Assembly: GCF_018614135.1 (NCBI RefSeq) | Contig: NZ_JAGGOW010000072.1 | Coordinates: 1 to 64,000, forward strand | Length of the DNA: 64,000 bases | From: Streptomyces sp. ISL-66 | Lineage (GTDB): Bacteria; Actinomycetota; Actinomycetes; Streptomycetales; Streptomycetaceae | Direction: 5' to 3' | Part shown: positions 17,041 to 26,224 of the stretch, piece after piece | Layout of the letters: each line of letters starts with the position of its first letter | How positions within the stretch are numbered: the first letter of the stretch is position 1 | Program-made: the position numbers and the translations under genes | The notes under the pieces: model-generated | The model's database searches: none | What the model was told of the DNA's origin: nothing | What the model saw: the letters and a program-made list of their open reading frames with translations, nothing else

Positions 17041-18495
17041 TTATTGCTGGCAGAAGGTGGCGTCGCCCTTGGACAGCGTGGTGGTCGCGGGCTGGACCTG
17101 GAGCAGGAAGTCGAAGTGCCGCAGGTACTGCCCCGCGGTGCTGTACGACTCGTAGGAGACGCCCGCCGAGTCGGCGAGGCCAGGGCGCTGGTAGAAGCTG
17201 GCGCTGTCCTTGAAGGCGGTGGTGCCGTCGCTCTTCTCGACCCACACCTCGCCGTTCTTGCTGTGCAGGTAGTAGCCGGGGAAGTTCGCCGACTCCAGCG
17301 AGACCGTGCCGCTGCCGCTGCCGGAGAGCCCGGTCACGGTACGGAACTGGGAGTCCGCCAGGTTGGTGACGTTCGGCTCCAGCTTCGCCCGGAAGCCGGA
17401 GTGGCGGATGAAATGGTCCGGGTAGTTGTAGGAGGACAGCCGCTTGGGCGTGGCCCCGTCCGCGACCGGGATGCCGAAGTTCGGAGTGCCGTCGGCGTTC
17501 CAGTAGAGCTTCTGGACGCGGGTGCGGCGGTTGGGGTCGTCGAGCGGGTCGCCGGTGATGTCCTTGTAATTGCGGTCGTGGTAGACGAGGATGTCGCTCT
17601 TGCCGTCCTCGGACGTGGTGAACTGGTTGTGGCCCGGGCCGAATTGGCCGGTCGCGGTGTTGCTCGTGAAGACGGGGGTCGCGCTCTTCGTCCAGGAGGC
17701 CGCGTCGAGCAGGTTGCCGGACGCCGAGGCGGAGAGCAGGCCGAGGCAGTAGTTGCTGTCGGTCGCGGAGGCCGAGTAGCTCAGGAAGACCTTGCCACCG
17801 CGCTGGATGAGCGCCGGACCCTCGTTGACCTTGTAGCCGGCCGTCTCCCAACTGTACGTGGGCACCGTCAGCCGGGTCGGCGTGCCGGAGATGGTCCACG
17901 GGTTCGACATCTTGGCGATGTAGACGTTGGAGTTCGTGGCGATCGCGGGGTCCTTCTGGGCCCAGCTGAGGTAGCGGGTGCCGCCCACGACGAAGGTGGT
18001 GGCGTCCAGCGCGAAGCTGTCCATCGGGGTGGAGATCTGACCCTTTTCGGTCCAGCCGCCGGTCAGCGGGTTGGCGCCGGAGCTCTCCAGGACGTACATC
18101 CGGATCTTCCAGATGTCGTCGGAGCTGCCGGCGGCGAAGTAGACGTACCACTTTCCGTCGATGAAGTGGATCTCCGGCGCCCAGATGTGGTTCGCCATCG
18201 CGCCGGTGGCGTGCTTGGTCCAGATCACCGTCTCGGGAGCGGTGGACAGGCCCTGGATGGTCGTCGCGCGCCGCAGGATGATGCGGTCGTACTCCGGGGC
18301 GGTGGCGGTGAAGTAGTAGTAGCCGTCGGTGTGCTTGTAGATCTGGGCGTCGGCCCGCTGGTTCACCAGGGGGTTGGTGTACGAGACGGCGCGCGAGGCG
18401 GGAACGGCGGCCTGAGCGGGTGCGGGAAGCACCAGGCCGGCCCACAGGGCTGCGCCGGCGGTGAGGACGCCGGGGATCAGGCGGATGCGGGTCAC
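17041..18495 (-). CDS. Secreted GH43 arabinan enzyme with AbfB (CBM42) domain
   Basis: Secreted GH43 glycosidase, 484 aa, expected to release L-arabinose or short arabinan chains outside the cell. It has a Sec signal peptide (TRIRLIPGVLTAGAALWAG, then AQA cleavage), a five-bladed propeller opening YTNPLVNQRADAQIYKH (catalytic Asp), IWAPEIHFIDG, and the general-acid segment KVNEGPAL. The C-terminal 140 residues (FRAKLEPNV, NFPGYYLHSKNGEVWVEKSDG, GQYLRHFDFLLQV) form an AbfB domain that binds arabinose side chains. The GTG start has AGGAGGAG upstream. The gene is last in a minus-strand series with the second GH43 gene (25-nt gap) and the epimerase gene, downstream of araBDA. Confidence 0.9.
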   Translation of the reverse strand: MTRIRLIPGVLTAGAALWAGLVLPAPAQAAVPASRAVSYTNPLVNQRADAQIYKHTDGYYYFTATAPEYDRIILRRATTIQGLSTAPETVIWTKHATGAMANHIWAPEIHFIDGKWYVYFAAGSSDDIWKIRMYVLESSGANPLTGGWTEKGQISTPMDSFALDATTFVVGGTRYLSWAQKDPAIATNSNVYIAKMSNPWTISGTPTRLTVPTYSWETAGYKVNEGPALIQRGGKVFLSYSASATDSNYCLGLLSASASGNLLDAASWTKSATPVFTSNTATGQFGPGHNQFTTSEDGKSDILVYHDRNYKDITGDPLDDPNRRTRVQKLYWNADGTPNFGIPVADGATPKRLSSYNYPDHFIRHSGFRAKLEPNVTNLADSQFRTVTGLSGSGSGTVSLESANFPGYYLHSKNGEVWVEKSDGTTAFKDSASFYQRPGLADSAGVSYESYSTAGQYLRHFDFLLQVQPATTTLSKGDATFCQQ

Positions 18496-18520
18496 GGGTT
18501 GTCTCCTCCTGTGCGGATGG

Positions 18521-20011
18521 TCAGTTGGCCTTGAGCTGCCACTGCTGACAGCGGTTGCCCAGCCAGGTCCACTGGCGGACGTCGGCGCCGTCGGTGGCAG
18601 CGCAGTTGCTGACGTCGGCGACCTTGCCGGTGGCGGCGTTCACCAGGCGGACCCAGCCGCTGTCGGTGACGACCATCCGGAACCGCTGGCAGGTGTTGTT
18701 CAGCCACGACCACTGCCGGATGTCGGCGCCGTCGGAGCCGGAGCAGTCCGCGATGTCCAGGACCTTGCCGCTCGCGACGTTGACGAGGCGGCTGGTGTCG
18801 TCGCCCTGGTCCTCTATCCGCCACTTCTGCGCGTCCGCGCCGTTGCAGCTCCACTGCCGGACGTTCGCCCCGTCGTCCGGCGAACCATTGGCCACGTCGA
18901 GGCACTTGCCGCTGTTGCGATTCACCAGCGTGTACGAGGCCGGCGTCGCGGCCGTCTCGCCCGACGGCCCGGCCAGTGCCGTGCCCGTGGCGACGGGAAC
19001 GCCGAAGTTCGGCGTACCGTCCGCGTTCCAGGTGAACTTCTGCGCACGCGTGGTGCGCTTGTTGTCGCAGCCTCCGCTCGCGGAGTCGTTGGCGTGGTAG
19101 ACGATCCAGTTCTCCGTGCCGTCCGGTGAGGTGAAGAACCCGTTGTGGCCCGGCCCGTAGACACCTGCGGTGTCGTTGCGCTGGAGGACGGGCGTCGCCT
19201 TCTTGGTCCACGAGGACGCCAACAGCGGGTTGGTGCCCGTCAGTTCGAGCTGGCCGAGCTTGTAGTCGGGGGTGGTGCAGTAGCTCGCGGAGAAGACGAT
19301 GAAGGTCTTGCCGTCGTGGTACAGGGGCTCCGGGCCCTCGTTGACGGAGGCACCCGACTTCTCCCAGGCGTAGGTCGGCGTCGAGATGACGCTGAGCGCG
19401 CCGCTCACGGTGTACGGGTTGCTCATCGGTGCGATGACGAGGTTCTGCGTGCCGTTGCCGAACGCGCTGCCGAGCAGGTAGAGCGCGCCGTTCACCCGCA
19501 GCACGCTGCCGTCGATCAGCCAGGTGTCGTTACCGGGGGCGCCGAGGTCGTTCTTGAACGTGTACGGGCCCATCGGGTCGGTGCCGGCGCTCTGCGCCAC
19601 GTGCATGCGCTGGGTGGAGTTGTAGTCGGCGATGCCCTGACCGGCGACGTAGTACAAGTACCAGTGGCCGTCGAAGAAATGGATCTCCGGCGCCCAGATG
19701 TTGCAGCAGCGGGACGCCGTCGCGTCCTTCCAGACCTGCACGCTGGGAGCCGTCGCCAGCCCTGCCAGGGTCGGCGACTTGCGCATGGTGATCTCGGATG
19801 ACCAGGAGGTCGTCACCAGGTAGTAGTTGCCGTTGTAGTACTCCAGCCAGGGGTCGGCGCCCTTCTGCGTCTTCACCGGGTTGGTGTACGTCCGTCCGGC
19901 GGCCGCCGTCGCCGGCGGGGCCTGGATGGTGCAGAGAAGCGCGAACAGCACGATCGCCAGGGCGATCCATGGATGGGCGCGGGCGCGGGTGCGGGTGCCG
20001 GTACGGGTCAC
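18521..20011 (-). CDS. Secreted GH43 enzyme with ricin-B (CBM13) domain
   Basis: Secreted GH43 glycosidase of 496 aa. Signal peptide (WIALAIVLFALLCTIQA), then a propeller with YTNPVKTQKGADPWLEYYNG (catalytic Asp), NIWAPEIHFFDG and SVNEGPEPLYH (general acid). The C-terminal ~130 residues form a three-lobed ricin-B lectin domain with repeated QW motifs (VRQWSCNG, IRQWSWLN, VRQWTWLG) that bind polysaccharide. Arabinan or arabinoxylan is the likely target; beta-xylosidase activity cannot be excluded in GH43. The enzyme shares the IWAPEIHF architecture with the 17041 gene, so the two are probably paralogues with different binding modules. GTG start with AAGGGA upstream; 31 nt downstream of the epimerase gene. 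Confidence 0.9.
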   Translation of the reverse strand: MTRTGTRTRARAHPWIALAIVLFALLCTIQAPPATAAAGRTYTNPVKTQKGADPWLEYYNGNYYLVTTSWSSEITMRKSPTLAGLATAPSVQVWKDATASRCCNIWAPEIHFFDGHWYLYYVAGQGIADYNSTQRMHVAQSAGTDPMGPYTFKNDLGAPGNDTWLIDGSVLRVNGALYLLGSAFGNGTQNLVIAPMSNPYTVSGALSVISTPTYAWEKSGASVNEGPEPLYHDGKTFIVFSASYCTTPDYKLGQLELTGTNPLLASSWTKKATPVLQRNDTAGVYGPGHNGFFTSPDGTENWIVYHANDSASGGCDNKRTTRAQKFTWNADGTPNFGVPVATGTALAGPSGETAATPASYTLVNRNSGKCLDVANGSPDDGANVRQWSCNGADAQKWRIEDQGDDTSRLVNVASGKVLDIADCSGSDGADIRQWSWLNNTCQRFRMVVTDSGWVRLVNAATGKVADVSNCAATDGADVRQWTWLGNRCQQWQLKAN

Positions 20012-20042
20012 GTCGGTCCCTTCTGGACGGTGGTGCCGCTGG

Positions 20043-21149
20043 TCAGCTCTGATCCGCCGAGAATCGGTACACCGTGGTCGAGCGGTACTGCTGCCCCGGG
20101 CGCAGGACCGTGGAGGGGTAGGCCGGACGGTGCGGGGAGTCCGGGAAGTGCTGGGTCTCCAGGGCGATGCCCGCGAAGGCCTCGTACGCGCCTGCGCCCG
20201 GGCCCGTCAGCGATCCGTCGAAGAGGTTCCCGGTGTAGATCTGCAGGCCGGGCTCGGTGGTCAGGCATTCCAGCCGCCGCCCACTGGCCGGGTGGCGCAG
20301 TTCGGCCACGAGCCGGGGGCCGTCGCCCTCGTACGGGCGCAGCACCCAGTTGTGGTCGTACCCGCCGCCGGCCAGCCACAGCTGCGGGTGGTCGGCGCGG
20401 ATGCGCTCGCCGACCTGGCGCGGCTCGGTGAGGTCGAACGGGGTGCCGGCCACCGGGAACGCGGGCCCGTAGGGGATCAGCCGGTCGTCCACGGGGGTGT
20501 ACTGGTCGGCCTCGACCCGCAGGACGTGGTCGAGGATGGTGCCGCTGCCCTCGCCGGCCAGGTTGAAGTAGGCGTGATTGGTCAGGTTGACCACGGTCGG
20601 GGCATCGGTGACGGCGGCGTACTCGATCGTGAGCGTTCCCGCGCCGTCCAGCAGGTACGTGACGCTGGCGCTCAGGGAGCCCGGGAAGCCCTGGTCCCCG
20701 TCGGGGCTGTGGAGTTCGAGGCGGACGCCGACGCGACCCGGTTCGCGTACCTCGGTGCCCTCCCAGAGCCGCGTGGCGAAGCCGTCCGGACCGCCGTGCA
20801 GGGTGTGGCCGCCGGGCTGGGTGCGGAGCCGGTGGACGGCGCCGTCCAGCGGGAGTTCGCCGTCGGCGATGCGGTTGGCGTAGCGGCCGACCGTGGCTCC
20901 GAAGTAGCAGGCGCCGCCGAGCAGGTCGGCCACGCCGGCGCCGCCGAGTACGACGTTCGCGCTCCGGCCGTGGCGGTCCGGGGTGTGGACGGCCTGCAGG
21001 CGGGCGCCGAGACCCAGCACCTCGGCCGTCACGGCCTCCTGCGATCCGAAGGTCCAGCGGTCGAGCCGCCGCCCGTCGGGGAGGGTGGCGTACGGCTCCC
21101 GCCGGATCGTCAGGCCTGCGCCGCCGGGTCGATCCGGTGTGCCGGTCAT
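20043..21149 (-). CDS. galM: Aldose 1-epimerase (galactose mutarotase)
   Basis: Interconverts alpha and beta anomers of aldoses (galactose, arabinose and others) in the cytosol; 368 aa. Family landmarks are GATVGRYANRIADGE, the catalytic His in GGHTLHGGPDGF, LTNHAYFNLAGEGSG, and the C-terminal catalytic Glu in FAGIALETQHFPDSP. The ATG at 21149 is preferred over a GTG at 21161 because GGAGG lies 11 nt before the ATG. That ribosome-binding site lies inside a 44-bp tandem duplication (21159-21247). Position between araA and the GH43 genes suggests it serves arabinose uptake or use. Confidence 0.92.
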   Translation of the reverse strand: MTGTPDRPGGAGLTIRREPYATLPDGRRLDRWTFGSQEAVTAEVLGLGARLQAVHTPDRHGRSANVVLGGAGVADLLGGACYFGATVGRYANRIADGELPLDGAVHRLRTQPGGHTLHGGPDGFATRLWEGTEVREPGRVGVRLELHSPDGDQGFPGSLSASVTYLLDGAGTLTIEYAAVTDAPTVVNLTNHAYFNLAGEGSGTILDHVLRVEADQYTPVDDRLIPYGPAFPVAGTPFDLTEPRQVGERIRADHPQLWLAGGGYDHNWVLRPYEGDGPRLVAELRHPASGRRLECLTTEPGLQIYTGNLFDGSLTGPGAGAYEAFAGIALETQHFPDSPHRPAYPSTVLRPGQQYRSTTVYRFSADQS

Positions 21150-21158
21150 GGGGTGGTG

Positions 21159-21247
21159 CACCTCCAGGTGGAAGGACGGGGTGAGGCGGCGCCCGGTCCG
21201 GCCACCTCCAGGTGGAAGGACGGGGTGAGGCGGCGCCCCGGTCCGGC
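21159..21247. repeat. 44-bp tandem duplication between araA and galM
   Basis: Two copies (21159-21202 and 21203-21247) of a segment beginning CACCTCCAGGTGGAAGG and ending GGTCCGGC; the second copy has one extra C. On the minus strand each copy carries a CTGGAGGTG Shine-Dalgarno-like stretch; the copy nearest the gene supplies the galM ribosome-binding site. Confidence 0.9.
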
Positions 21248-21273
21248 CGGGACCCCGCCGAGGACCACCGCCG

Positions 21274-22779
21274 TCAGAAGCCCTGGGCCAGGCGGTGGTA
21301 CGCCTGGTTCCAGCGGATCTCCTTGGTGAACTGGCGGATGGTGGTGTCCGCGTCGATGAGGAGCAGCTCCGTCCCGAGGATGTCGGCGAGGTCGCCCAGC
21401 TCCTCGGCGCCGATCGCGCTGGACAGCACGGTGTGGTGCGGCGCGCCGGCGGTCAGCCAGGCTTCGGTGGAGGTGCGCAGGTTGGGCCGCGGCTGCCAGA
21501 CGGCTCGCGCGACCGGAAGGTTCGGCAGCGGCTCGGCGGGCTCGACCACATCGATCTCGTTGGCGACCAGGCGGAACCGGTCGCCCATGTCGGCCAGGCC
21601 GACCACCACGGCCGGGCCGGTCTGCGCGTCGAAGACCAGTCGGACCGGGTCCTCCCGGCCGCCGATGCCCAGCGGGTGGATCTCGCAGGACGGCACACCG
21701 GCCGAGATGGTCGGGCAGACCTCCAGCATGTGCGCGCCGAGGATCAGCTCCCGCCCGGGCTCCAGGTGGTAGGTGTAGTCCTCCATGAAGGAGGTGCCGC
21801 CGGACCGGCCGGCTGACATCACCTTGAGCGTGCGCAGCAGGACGGAGGTCTTCCAGTCGCCTTCGCCGCCGAAGCCGTAGCCGTCGGCCATCAGCCGCTG
21901 GACGGCCAGGCCGGGCAGTTGGCGCAGGCCGCCGAGGTCCTCGAAGTTGGTGGTGAAGGCCTTGAAGCCGCCCTCCGTCAGGAAGCCGCGGAGCCCGAGT
22001 TCGATCCGCGCGGCGTAGCGGAGCGAGTCGTGGCGCTCGCCCCCCGCGCGGAGTTCGGGCGCGACCCGCAAGGTGTCCTCGTACTCCTTGACCAGCTCGG
22101 TCACCACGGCGTCGGTGCTCGCGTCGACGGCCTCGACCAGGTCGTTCACGCCGTACGTGTTGACCGAGACGCCGAAGCGGAGCTGGGCTTCGACCTTGTC
22201 GCCCTCGGTGACGGCGACATCGCGCATGTTGTCGCCGAAGCGGGCCAGTTTGAGGCCGCGCAGCTCGGCCTGTCCGGCCGCGGCCCGGGCCCAGGAGGCG
22301 ATCCGCACGGCCACGGACGGGTCGCTGACGTGTCCTGCGACGGTCTTGCGGGCGACGCCGAGGCGGGACTGGATGTAGCCGAACTCGCGGTCGCCGTGGG
22401 CGGCCTGGTTCAGGTTCATGAAGTCCATGTCGATGGACGCCCAGGGCAGTGCGACGTTGGCCTGGGTGTGCAGGTGGAGCAGCGGCTTGCGCAGCGCGTC
22501 CAGGCCGGCGATCCACATCTTCGCCGGGGAGAAGGTGTGCATCCAGGCGATCAGGCCGATGCAGGCGTCGTCGGAGTTGGCGTCCAGGCAGATCCGCCGG
22601 ATCGCGTTCGCGTCGGTGAGGACGGGCTTCCACACCACCCGGACGGGGACGCCGTGGTCCTCGTCCAGCGTGTCGGCGATCCGCCGGGACTGCTCGGCCA
22701 CCTGGCGCAGGGTGTCCTCGCCGTACAGGCCCTGGCTGCCGGTCAGGAACCAGACCTCGCGGCCCTCGATTGACTTCAT
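21274..22779 (-). CDS. araA: L-arabinose isomerase
   Basis: Converts L-arabinose to L-ribulose, first step of arabinose catabolism in the cytosol; Mn2+-dependent. Length 501 aa matches the ~500-aa family norm. Landmarks include [15 protein letters not shown] at the start, [41 protein letters not shown] and EIHPLGIGG (metal-site Glu/His). The ATG at 22779 has AAGGAG at 10 nt. It is co-transcribed with araD (13-nt gap) and araB. The 3' side leads into galM and two GH43 genes. Confidence 0.97.
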   Translation of the reverse strand: MKSIEGREVWFLTGSQGLYGEDTLRQVAEQSRRIADTLDEDHGVPVRVVWKPVLTDANAIRRICLDANSDDACIGLIAWMHTFSPAKMWIAGLDALRKPLLHLHTQANVALPWASIDMDFMNLNQAAHGDREFGYIQSRLGVARKTVAGHVSDPSVAVRIASWARAAAGQAELRGLKLARFGDNMRDVAVTEGDKVEAQLRFGVSVNTYGVNDLVEAVDASTDAVVTELVKEYEDTLRVAPELRAGGERHDSLRYAARIELGLRGFLTEGGFKAFTTNFEDLGGLRQLPGLAVQRLMADGYGFGGEGDWKTSVLLRTLKVMSAGRSGGTSFMEDYTYHLEPGRELILGAHMLEVCPTISAGVPSCEIHPLGIGGREDPVRLVFDAQTGPAVVVGLADMGDRFRLVANEIDVVEPAEPLPNLPVARAVWQPRPNLRTSTEAWLTAGAPHHTVLSSAIGAEELGDLADILGTELLLIDADTTIRQFTKEIRWNQAYHRLAQGF

Positions 22780-22792
22780 GGGGGAGATCTCC

Positions 22793-23464
22793 TTAGTGGG
22801 CAGCGCGCTGCTGGCCGTACACGTTCTGGTAGCGGTGGTTGAGCCGGTCGATGTCGCTCTGCGGGATCGGCAGGGGTTCCCCGAGCTGGCGGGAGATGTG
22901 GACGGTGCGGGCGACGTCCTCGCACATCACGGCGGCCTTGACGGCGGCCTTGGCGTCCTTACCGATGGTGAAGACGCCGTGGCTCTGCATCAGGACGGCG
23001 GGCGAGCGGTGGCCCTGGAGCGTCTGTACGATGCCCCGGCCGATGGAGTCGTCGCCGATCAGCGCGAACGGGCCGATGGGGATCTCGGCGCCGAACTCGT
23101 CGGCCATGGCGGTGAGTACGCAGGGCACGGCCTCGCCGCGCGCGGCCCAGGCACAGGCGTAGGTGGAGTGGGTGTGCACCACTCCCCCGACGTCGGGGCG
23201 GTGGCGGTAGACGTAGGCGTGTGCGGCGGTGTCCGAGGACGGGGAGTGGTCGCCCTCGACGACCTTGCCGTCCAGGTCGCAGACGATCATGGCCTCGGCC
23301 GTGAGCTCGTCGTACGGGACACCGCTCGGCTTGATGACCATCAGGTCCTCGCCGGGGACGCGGGCGGAGACGTTTCCGGCGGTCCAGACGACAAGGCCGT
23401 AGCGGACCAGTTCCTGGTGGAGGTCGCTGACCTGGCGGCGCAGCAGGTCGATCGGGGAGCTCAT
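22793..23464 (-). CDS. araD: L-ribulose-5-phosphate 4-epimerase
   Basis: Converts L-ribulose 5-phosphate to D-xylulose 5-phosphate, third step of arabinose use. It is a class-II-aldolase-fold zinc enzyme of 223 aa. Landmarks are [22 protein letters not shown], the zinc-binding [13 protein letters not shown] and [11 protein letters not shown]. It starts only 3 nt after the araB stop and ends 13 nt before araA, so the order on the transcript is B-D-A. Confidence 0.95.
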   Translation of the reverse strand: MSSPIDLLRRQVSDLHQELVRYGLVVWTAGNVSARVPGEDLMVIKPSGVPYDELTAEAMIVCDLDGKVVEGDHSPSSDTAAHAYVYRHRPDVGGVVHTHSTYACAWAARGEAVPCVLTAMADEFGAEIPIGPFALIGDDSIGRGIVQTLQGHRSPAVLMQSHGVFTIGKDAKAAVKAAVMCEDVARTVHISRQLGEPLPIPQSDIDRLNHRYQNVYGQQRAAH

Positions 23465-23467
23465 CGG

Positions 23468-25174
23468 TCAGGCCTCGCTCTTCTGGGCGGTCACGGTCAG
23501 GGCGGTGTTGCGCATCGCGCGCAGGCGGTGGAGGAGCTTGTCGGGGCCGGTGCCGAAGTGCTCGTGCAGGGCCCGGTACTCCGCGTAGAGGGCGTCGTAG
23601 GCGTCGGCCCTGGCGGTGTCCGGCTGGTACGCGCCGCGCTGCACCCGGCCCATCGCGGCGGCGGCGGTGCGCACGTCGGGGTGGGCGCCGGCGGCGACGG
23701 CCGCGTGGATGGCGGAGCCGAGCGCCGGTCCCTGGGCGGATTCGGCGAGCGAGACGGGGCGGCGCAGCACGTCGGCGTAGATCTGCATCAGCAGGGCGTT
23801 CTTCTTCAGTCCGCCCGTGACGATGAATTCGGTGACCGGGACGCCGCCCTGCTCCAGCGCGTCGACGATGGTGCGGGTGCCGAAGGCGGTGGCCTCCAGC
23901 AGGGCGCGGTAGATCTCCTCGGGGCGGGTGGCGAGGGTGAGGCCGACGATGACGCCGGAGAGGTGGTGGTCGACCAGGGTGGAGCGGTTGCCGTTCATCC
24001 AGTCGAGGGCGACCAGGCCGTGGCCGCCGACGGGCTGGTCGGCGATCTTGCCGGTGAGCAGCTGGTGCAGGTCCTGTCCGGTGGCTTCGGCCTCGGCGAG
24101 GTAGTCGGCGGGCACGCCCTGGCGCAACCACCAGGCGAAGATGTCGCCGACGGCGCTCTGGCCGGCTTCGTAGCCGAAGGCGCCTTCGACGATGCCGCCG
24201 TCGACGACTCCGCAGATGCCGGGGACATCGGCGAGGGCGGCGCCGTTGACGACGTGGCAGGTGGAGGTGCCCATGATGGCGAGGAGCCGGCCGTTCTCGA
24301 CGGCCTGGGCGGCGGGGGCTGCCACGTGGGCGTCCACGTTGCCGGTGGCGACGGCGATGCCCTCGGGCAGACCGGTCCAGGCGGCGGCCCGGGCGGTGAG
24401 CGAACCGGCCCGGGACCCCAGCGGCGACAGCGGGTGTTCGAGCCGGGTGCGGGCGAAGTCGGCGAAGTCGGGGTGCAGGGCGGCGAGGTAGTCCTGGCTC
24501 GGGTACTGGCCGTCCTGGTGGATGCCCTTGTAGCCGGCGGTGCAGGTGTTGCGGGTCTCGGCGCCCGTGAGCTCCCAGACGATCCAGTCGGCCGCCTCGA
24601 TCCAGCGCTCGGTGGCGGCGTAGGTGTCCGGGTCCTCCTCCAGCAGCTGCAACGCCTTGGCGTACTGCCACTCGGCGGAGATCTTGCCGCCGTAGCGGGA
24701 GATCCACTTCTCCCCGCGCAGGTGGGCGAGGTGGTTGATCCGGTCGGCCTGGTCCTGGGCGGCGTGGTGCTTCCAGAGCTTGGGCCAGGCGTGCGGGCGG
24801 CCGGCGAGGGCGGTCTCGGCGAGCGGGGTGCCGTCGGCGCGTACGGGCAGGACGGTGCAGGCGGTGAAGCAGGTGGCGATGCCGATCACGGAGGCCGGGG
24901 CGACGCCGCCCGCGGCGAGGGCGGCGGGGACGGCGGTGCGCAGGACCTCGCGCCAGTCCTCGGGGTGCTGGAGGGCCCAGTCGGGCGGCAGGATCCGGCC
25001 GGTGTCGGGGAGTTCGCGGTCGATGACGCCGTGCGGGTACTCGTGGACGGCGGAGCCGACCTCCTCGCCGTCGCGTACGCGGACCACCACGGCTCGGCCG
25101 GACAGCGTGCCGAAGTCGACACCGACGACGTAGCTCTCCACGTCCTGGGCGGCTGGAGTCACGGTCACGTTCAT
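23468..25174 (-). CDS. araB: L-ribulokinase
   Basis: Phosphorylates L-ribulose at C5 with ATP, second step of arabinose catabolism. FGGY-family kinase of 568 aa, close to the 560-570 typical of AraB. Landmarks are VVGVDFGTLSGRAVVV (phosphate 1 loop), ATCFTACTVLP, GYKGIHQ, NVDAHVA and the C-terminal GGLKKNALLMQIYADVL and GSAIHAAVAAG. The ATG at 25174 lies very close to AAGGA; a GTG at 25168 fits the ribosome-binding site better, a 2-residue difference. It is the first gene of the araBDA transcript, with ara-type operator C directly upstream. Confidence 0.96.
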   Translation of the reverse strand: MNVTVTPAAQDVESYVVGVDFGTLSGRAVVVRVRDGEEVGSAVHEYPHGVIDRELPDTGRILPPDWALQHPEDWREVLRTAVPAALAAGGVAPASVIGIATCFTACTVLPVRADGTPLAETALAGRPHAWPKLWKHHAAQDQADRINHLAHLRGEKWISRYGGKISAEWQYAKALQLLEEDPDTYAATERWIEAADWIVWELTGAETRNTCTAGYKGIHQDGQYPSQDYLAALHPDFADFARTRLEHPLSPLGSRAGSLTARAAAWTGLPEGIAVATGNVDAHVAAPAAQAVENGRLLAIMGTSTCHVVNGAALADVPGICGVVDGGIVEGAFGYEAGQSAVGDIFAWWLRQGVPADYLAEAEATGQDLHQLLTGKIADQPVGGHGLVALDWMNGNRSTLVDHHLSGVIVGLTLATRPEEIYRALLEATAFGTRTIVDALEQGGVPVTEFIVTGGLKKNALLMQIYADVLRRPVSLAESAQGPALGSAIHAAVAAGAHPDVRTAAAAMGRVQRGAYQPDTARADAYDALYAEYRALHEHFGTGPDKLLHRLRAMRNTALTVTAQKSEA

Positions 25175-25197
25175 ATCCTTCGTACGGAAGCGGGCAT

Positions 25198-25213
25198 GTG
25201 TTAGCGCTCACAA
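25198..25213. promoter_or_regulatory. Ara-type LacI operator C
   Basis: GTGTTAGCGCTCACAA, 24 nt before the araB start. It matches operators A, B and D of the arabinose locus at 13 or more of 16 positions. Confidence 0.8.
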
Positions 25214-25217
25214 TCGA

Positions 25218-25237
25218 CCCTGTTCTCGAGGACAGGG
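25218..25237 (-). terminator. Hairpin between the ytf-type operon and araB
   Basis: CCCTGT-T-CTCGAG-G-ACAGGG, a 20-nt near-perfect palindrome 12 nt past the stop of the 25250 permease gene. It probably ends or attenuates the transporter transcript before araB, which has its own operator just beyond. Confidence 0.5.
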
Positions 25238-25249
25238 CACAGTGGGGTG

Positions 25250-26224
25250 TCAGACCTTGCGCCGGCCGGTGATCAGGCGCTGGAGCAGGATGAAGACGAA
25301 CAGCAGGCAGCCGATCACGATCCTGGTCCACCACGAACTGAGCGTGCCCTGGAAGCTGATGACGGTCTGGATCAGGCCCAGCACCAGCACCCCGAGGACG
25401 GTACCCAGCAGGTAGCCCGAGCCGCCGGTCAGCAGCGTTCCGCCGATCACCACCGCGGCGATCGCGTCGAGCTCCAGGCCCACCGCGTGCAGCCCGTAGC
25501 CGGAAAGCATGTAGAAGGTCAGCAGCACGCCCCCGAGCGCCGAGCAGAATCCGCTGATCGCGTACACCGCGATCTTCGTCCGGGCGACCGGGAGCCCCAT
25601 CAGCAGCGCGGACTGCTCGCTGCCGCCCAGCGCGTACACGTTCCGGCCCAGCCGGGTGTAGTGCAGCACCACGAAGGCGATCGCCAGCACGCCCACCGCG
25701 ATCAGCACGCTCGGCGAGACGAACAGGTCCGCGGACAGCGGGATCCGGGTCTGCGCGAACGCCGTGTAGGTCGGATCGGTGATCGAGATCGAGTCGATGC
25801 TGATGGTGTAACAGAGGCCGCGGGCCAGGAACATGCCGGCGAGCGTCACGATGAACGGCTGGATCTCGAAGGAGTGGATCACCCACCCCATCACGAACCC
25901 GGAGCCCGTCCCGACCACCAGAACCAGCGGGATCACCAGCAGGGGCGGCCAGCCGTGCCCCTCCACCAGCCAGGCCGAGATCATCGTGGAGAGTGCCACC
26001 ATCGCGCCGACCGACAGGTCGATCCCTCCGGTCAGCACCACGAAGGTCATCCCGACCGCCACCACGAGCAGGAAGGCGTTGTCGATCAGCAGGTTGAGCA
26101 GCACCTGCCCGGAGAAGAAGCCGTCGTACTGGACCGAGCCGACGCCGAACATCGAGACCAGCAGGATGGATGTGACCAGCAGCGGGACGTACTCGCGGCC
26201 GCGGGTCAGTGCGTTCGAGGTCAT
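25250..26224 (-). CDS. yjfF: Sugar ABC importer permease (YjfF type)
   Basis: CUT2-family permease of 324 aa, about ten membrane helices. Landmarks are GMTFVVLTGGIDLSVGAMVALS and ELDAIAAVVIGGTLLTGGSGYLLGTVLGVLVLGLIQT. The YQYDGFF-type N-terminal segment places it with YjfF, the second permease of YtfQRT-YjfF furanose importers, which accept galactofuranose and, in several bacteria, arabinofuranose. Its ATG overlaps the stop of the 26221 permease gene (ATGA). The two permeases probably form a heterodimeric channel. Confidence 0.92.
   Translation of the reverse strand: MTSNALTRGREYVPLLVTSILLVSMFGVGSVQYDGFFSGQVLLNLLIDNAFLLVVAVGMTFVVLTGGIDLSVGAMVALSTMISAWLVEGHGWPPLLVIPLVLVVGTGSGFVMGWVIHSFEIQPFIVTLAGMFLARGLCYTISIDSISITDPTYTAFAQTRIPLSADLFVSPSVLIAVGVLAIAFVVLHYTRLGRNVYALGGSEQSALLMGLPVARTKIAVYAISGFCSALGGVLLTFYMLSGYGLHAVGLELDAIAAVVIGGTLLTGGSGYLLGTVLGVLVLGLIQTVISFQGTLSSWWTRIVIGCLLFVFILLQRLITGRRKV

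Noticed and set aside
22418..25204. A 928-codon plus-strand frame opposite araA, araD and araB
   Set aside because: Antisense shadow; composition is low-complexity Gly/Val/Asp with no motif.
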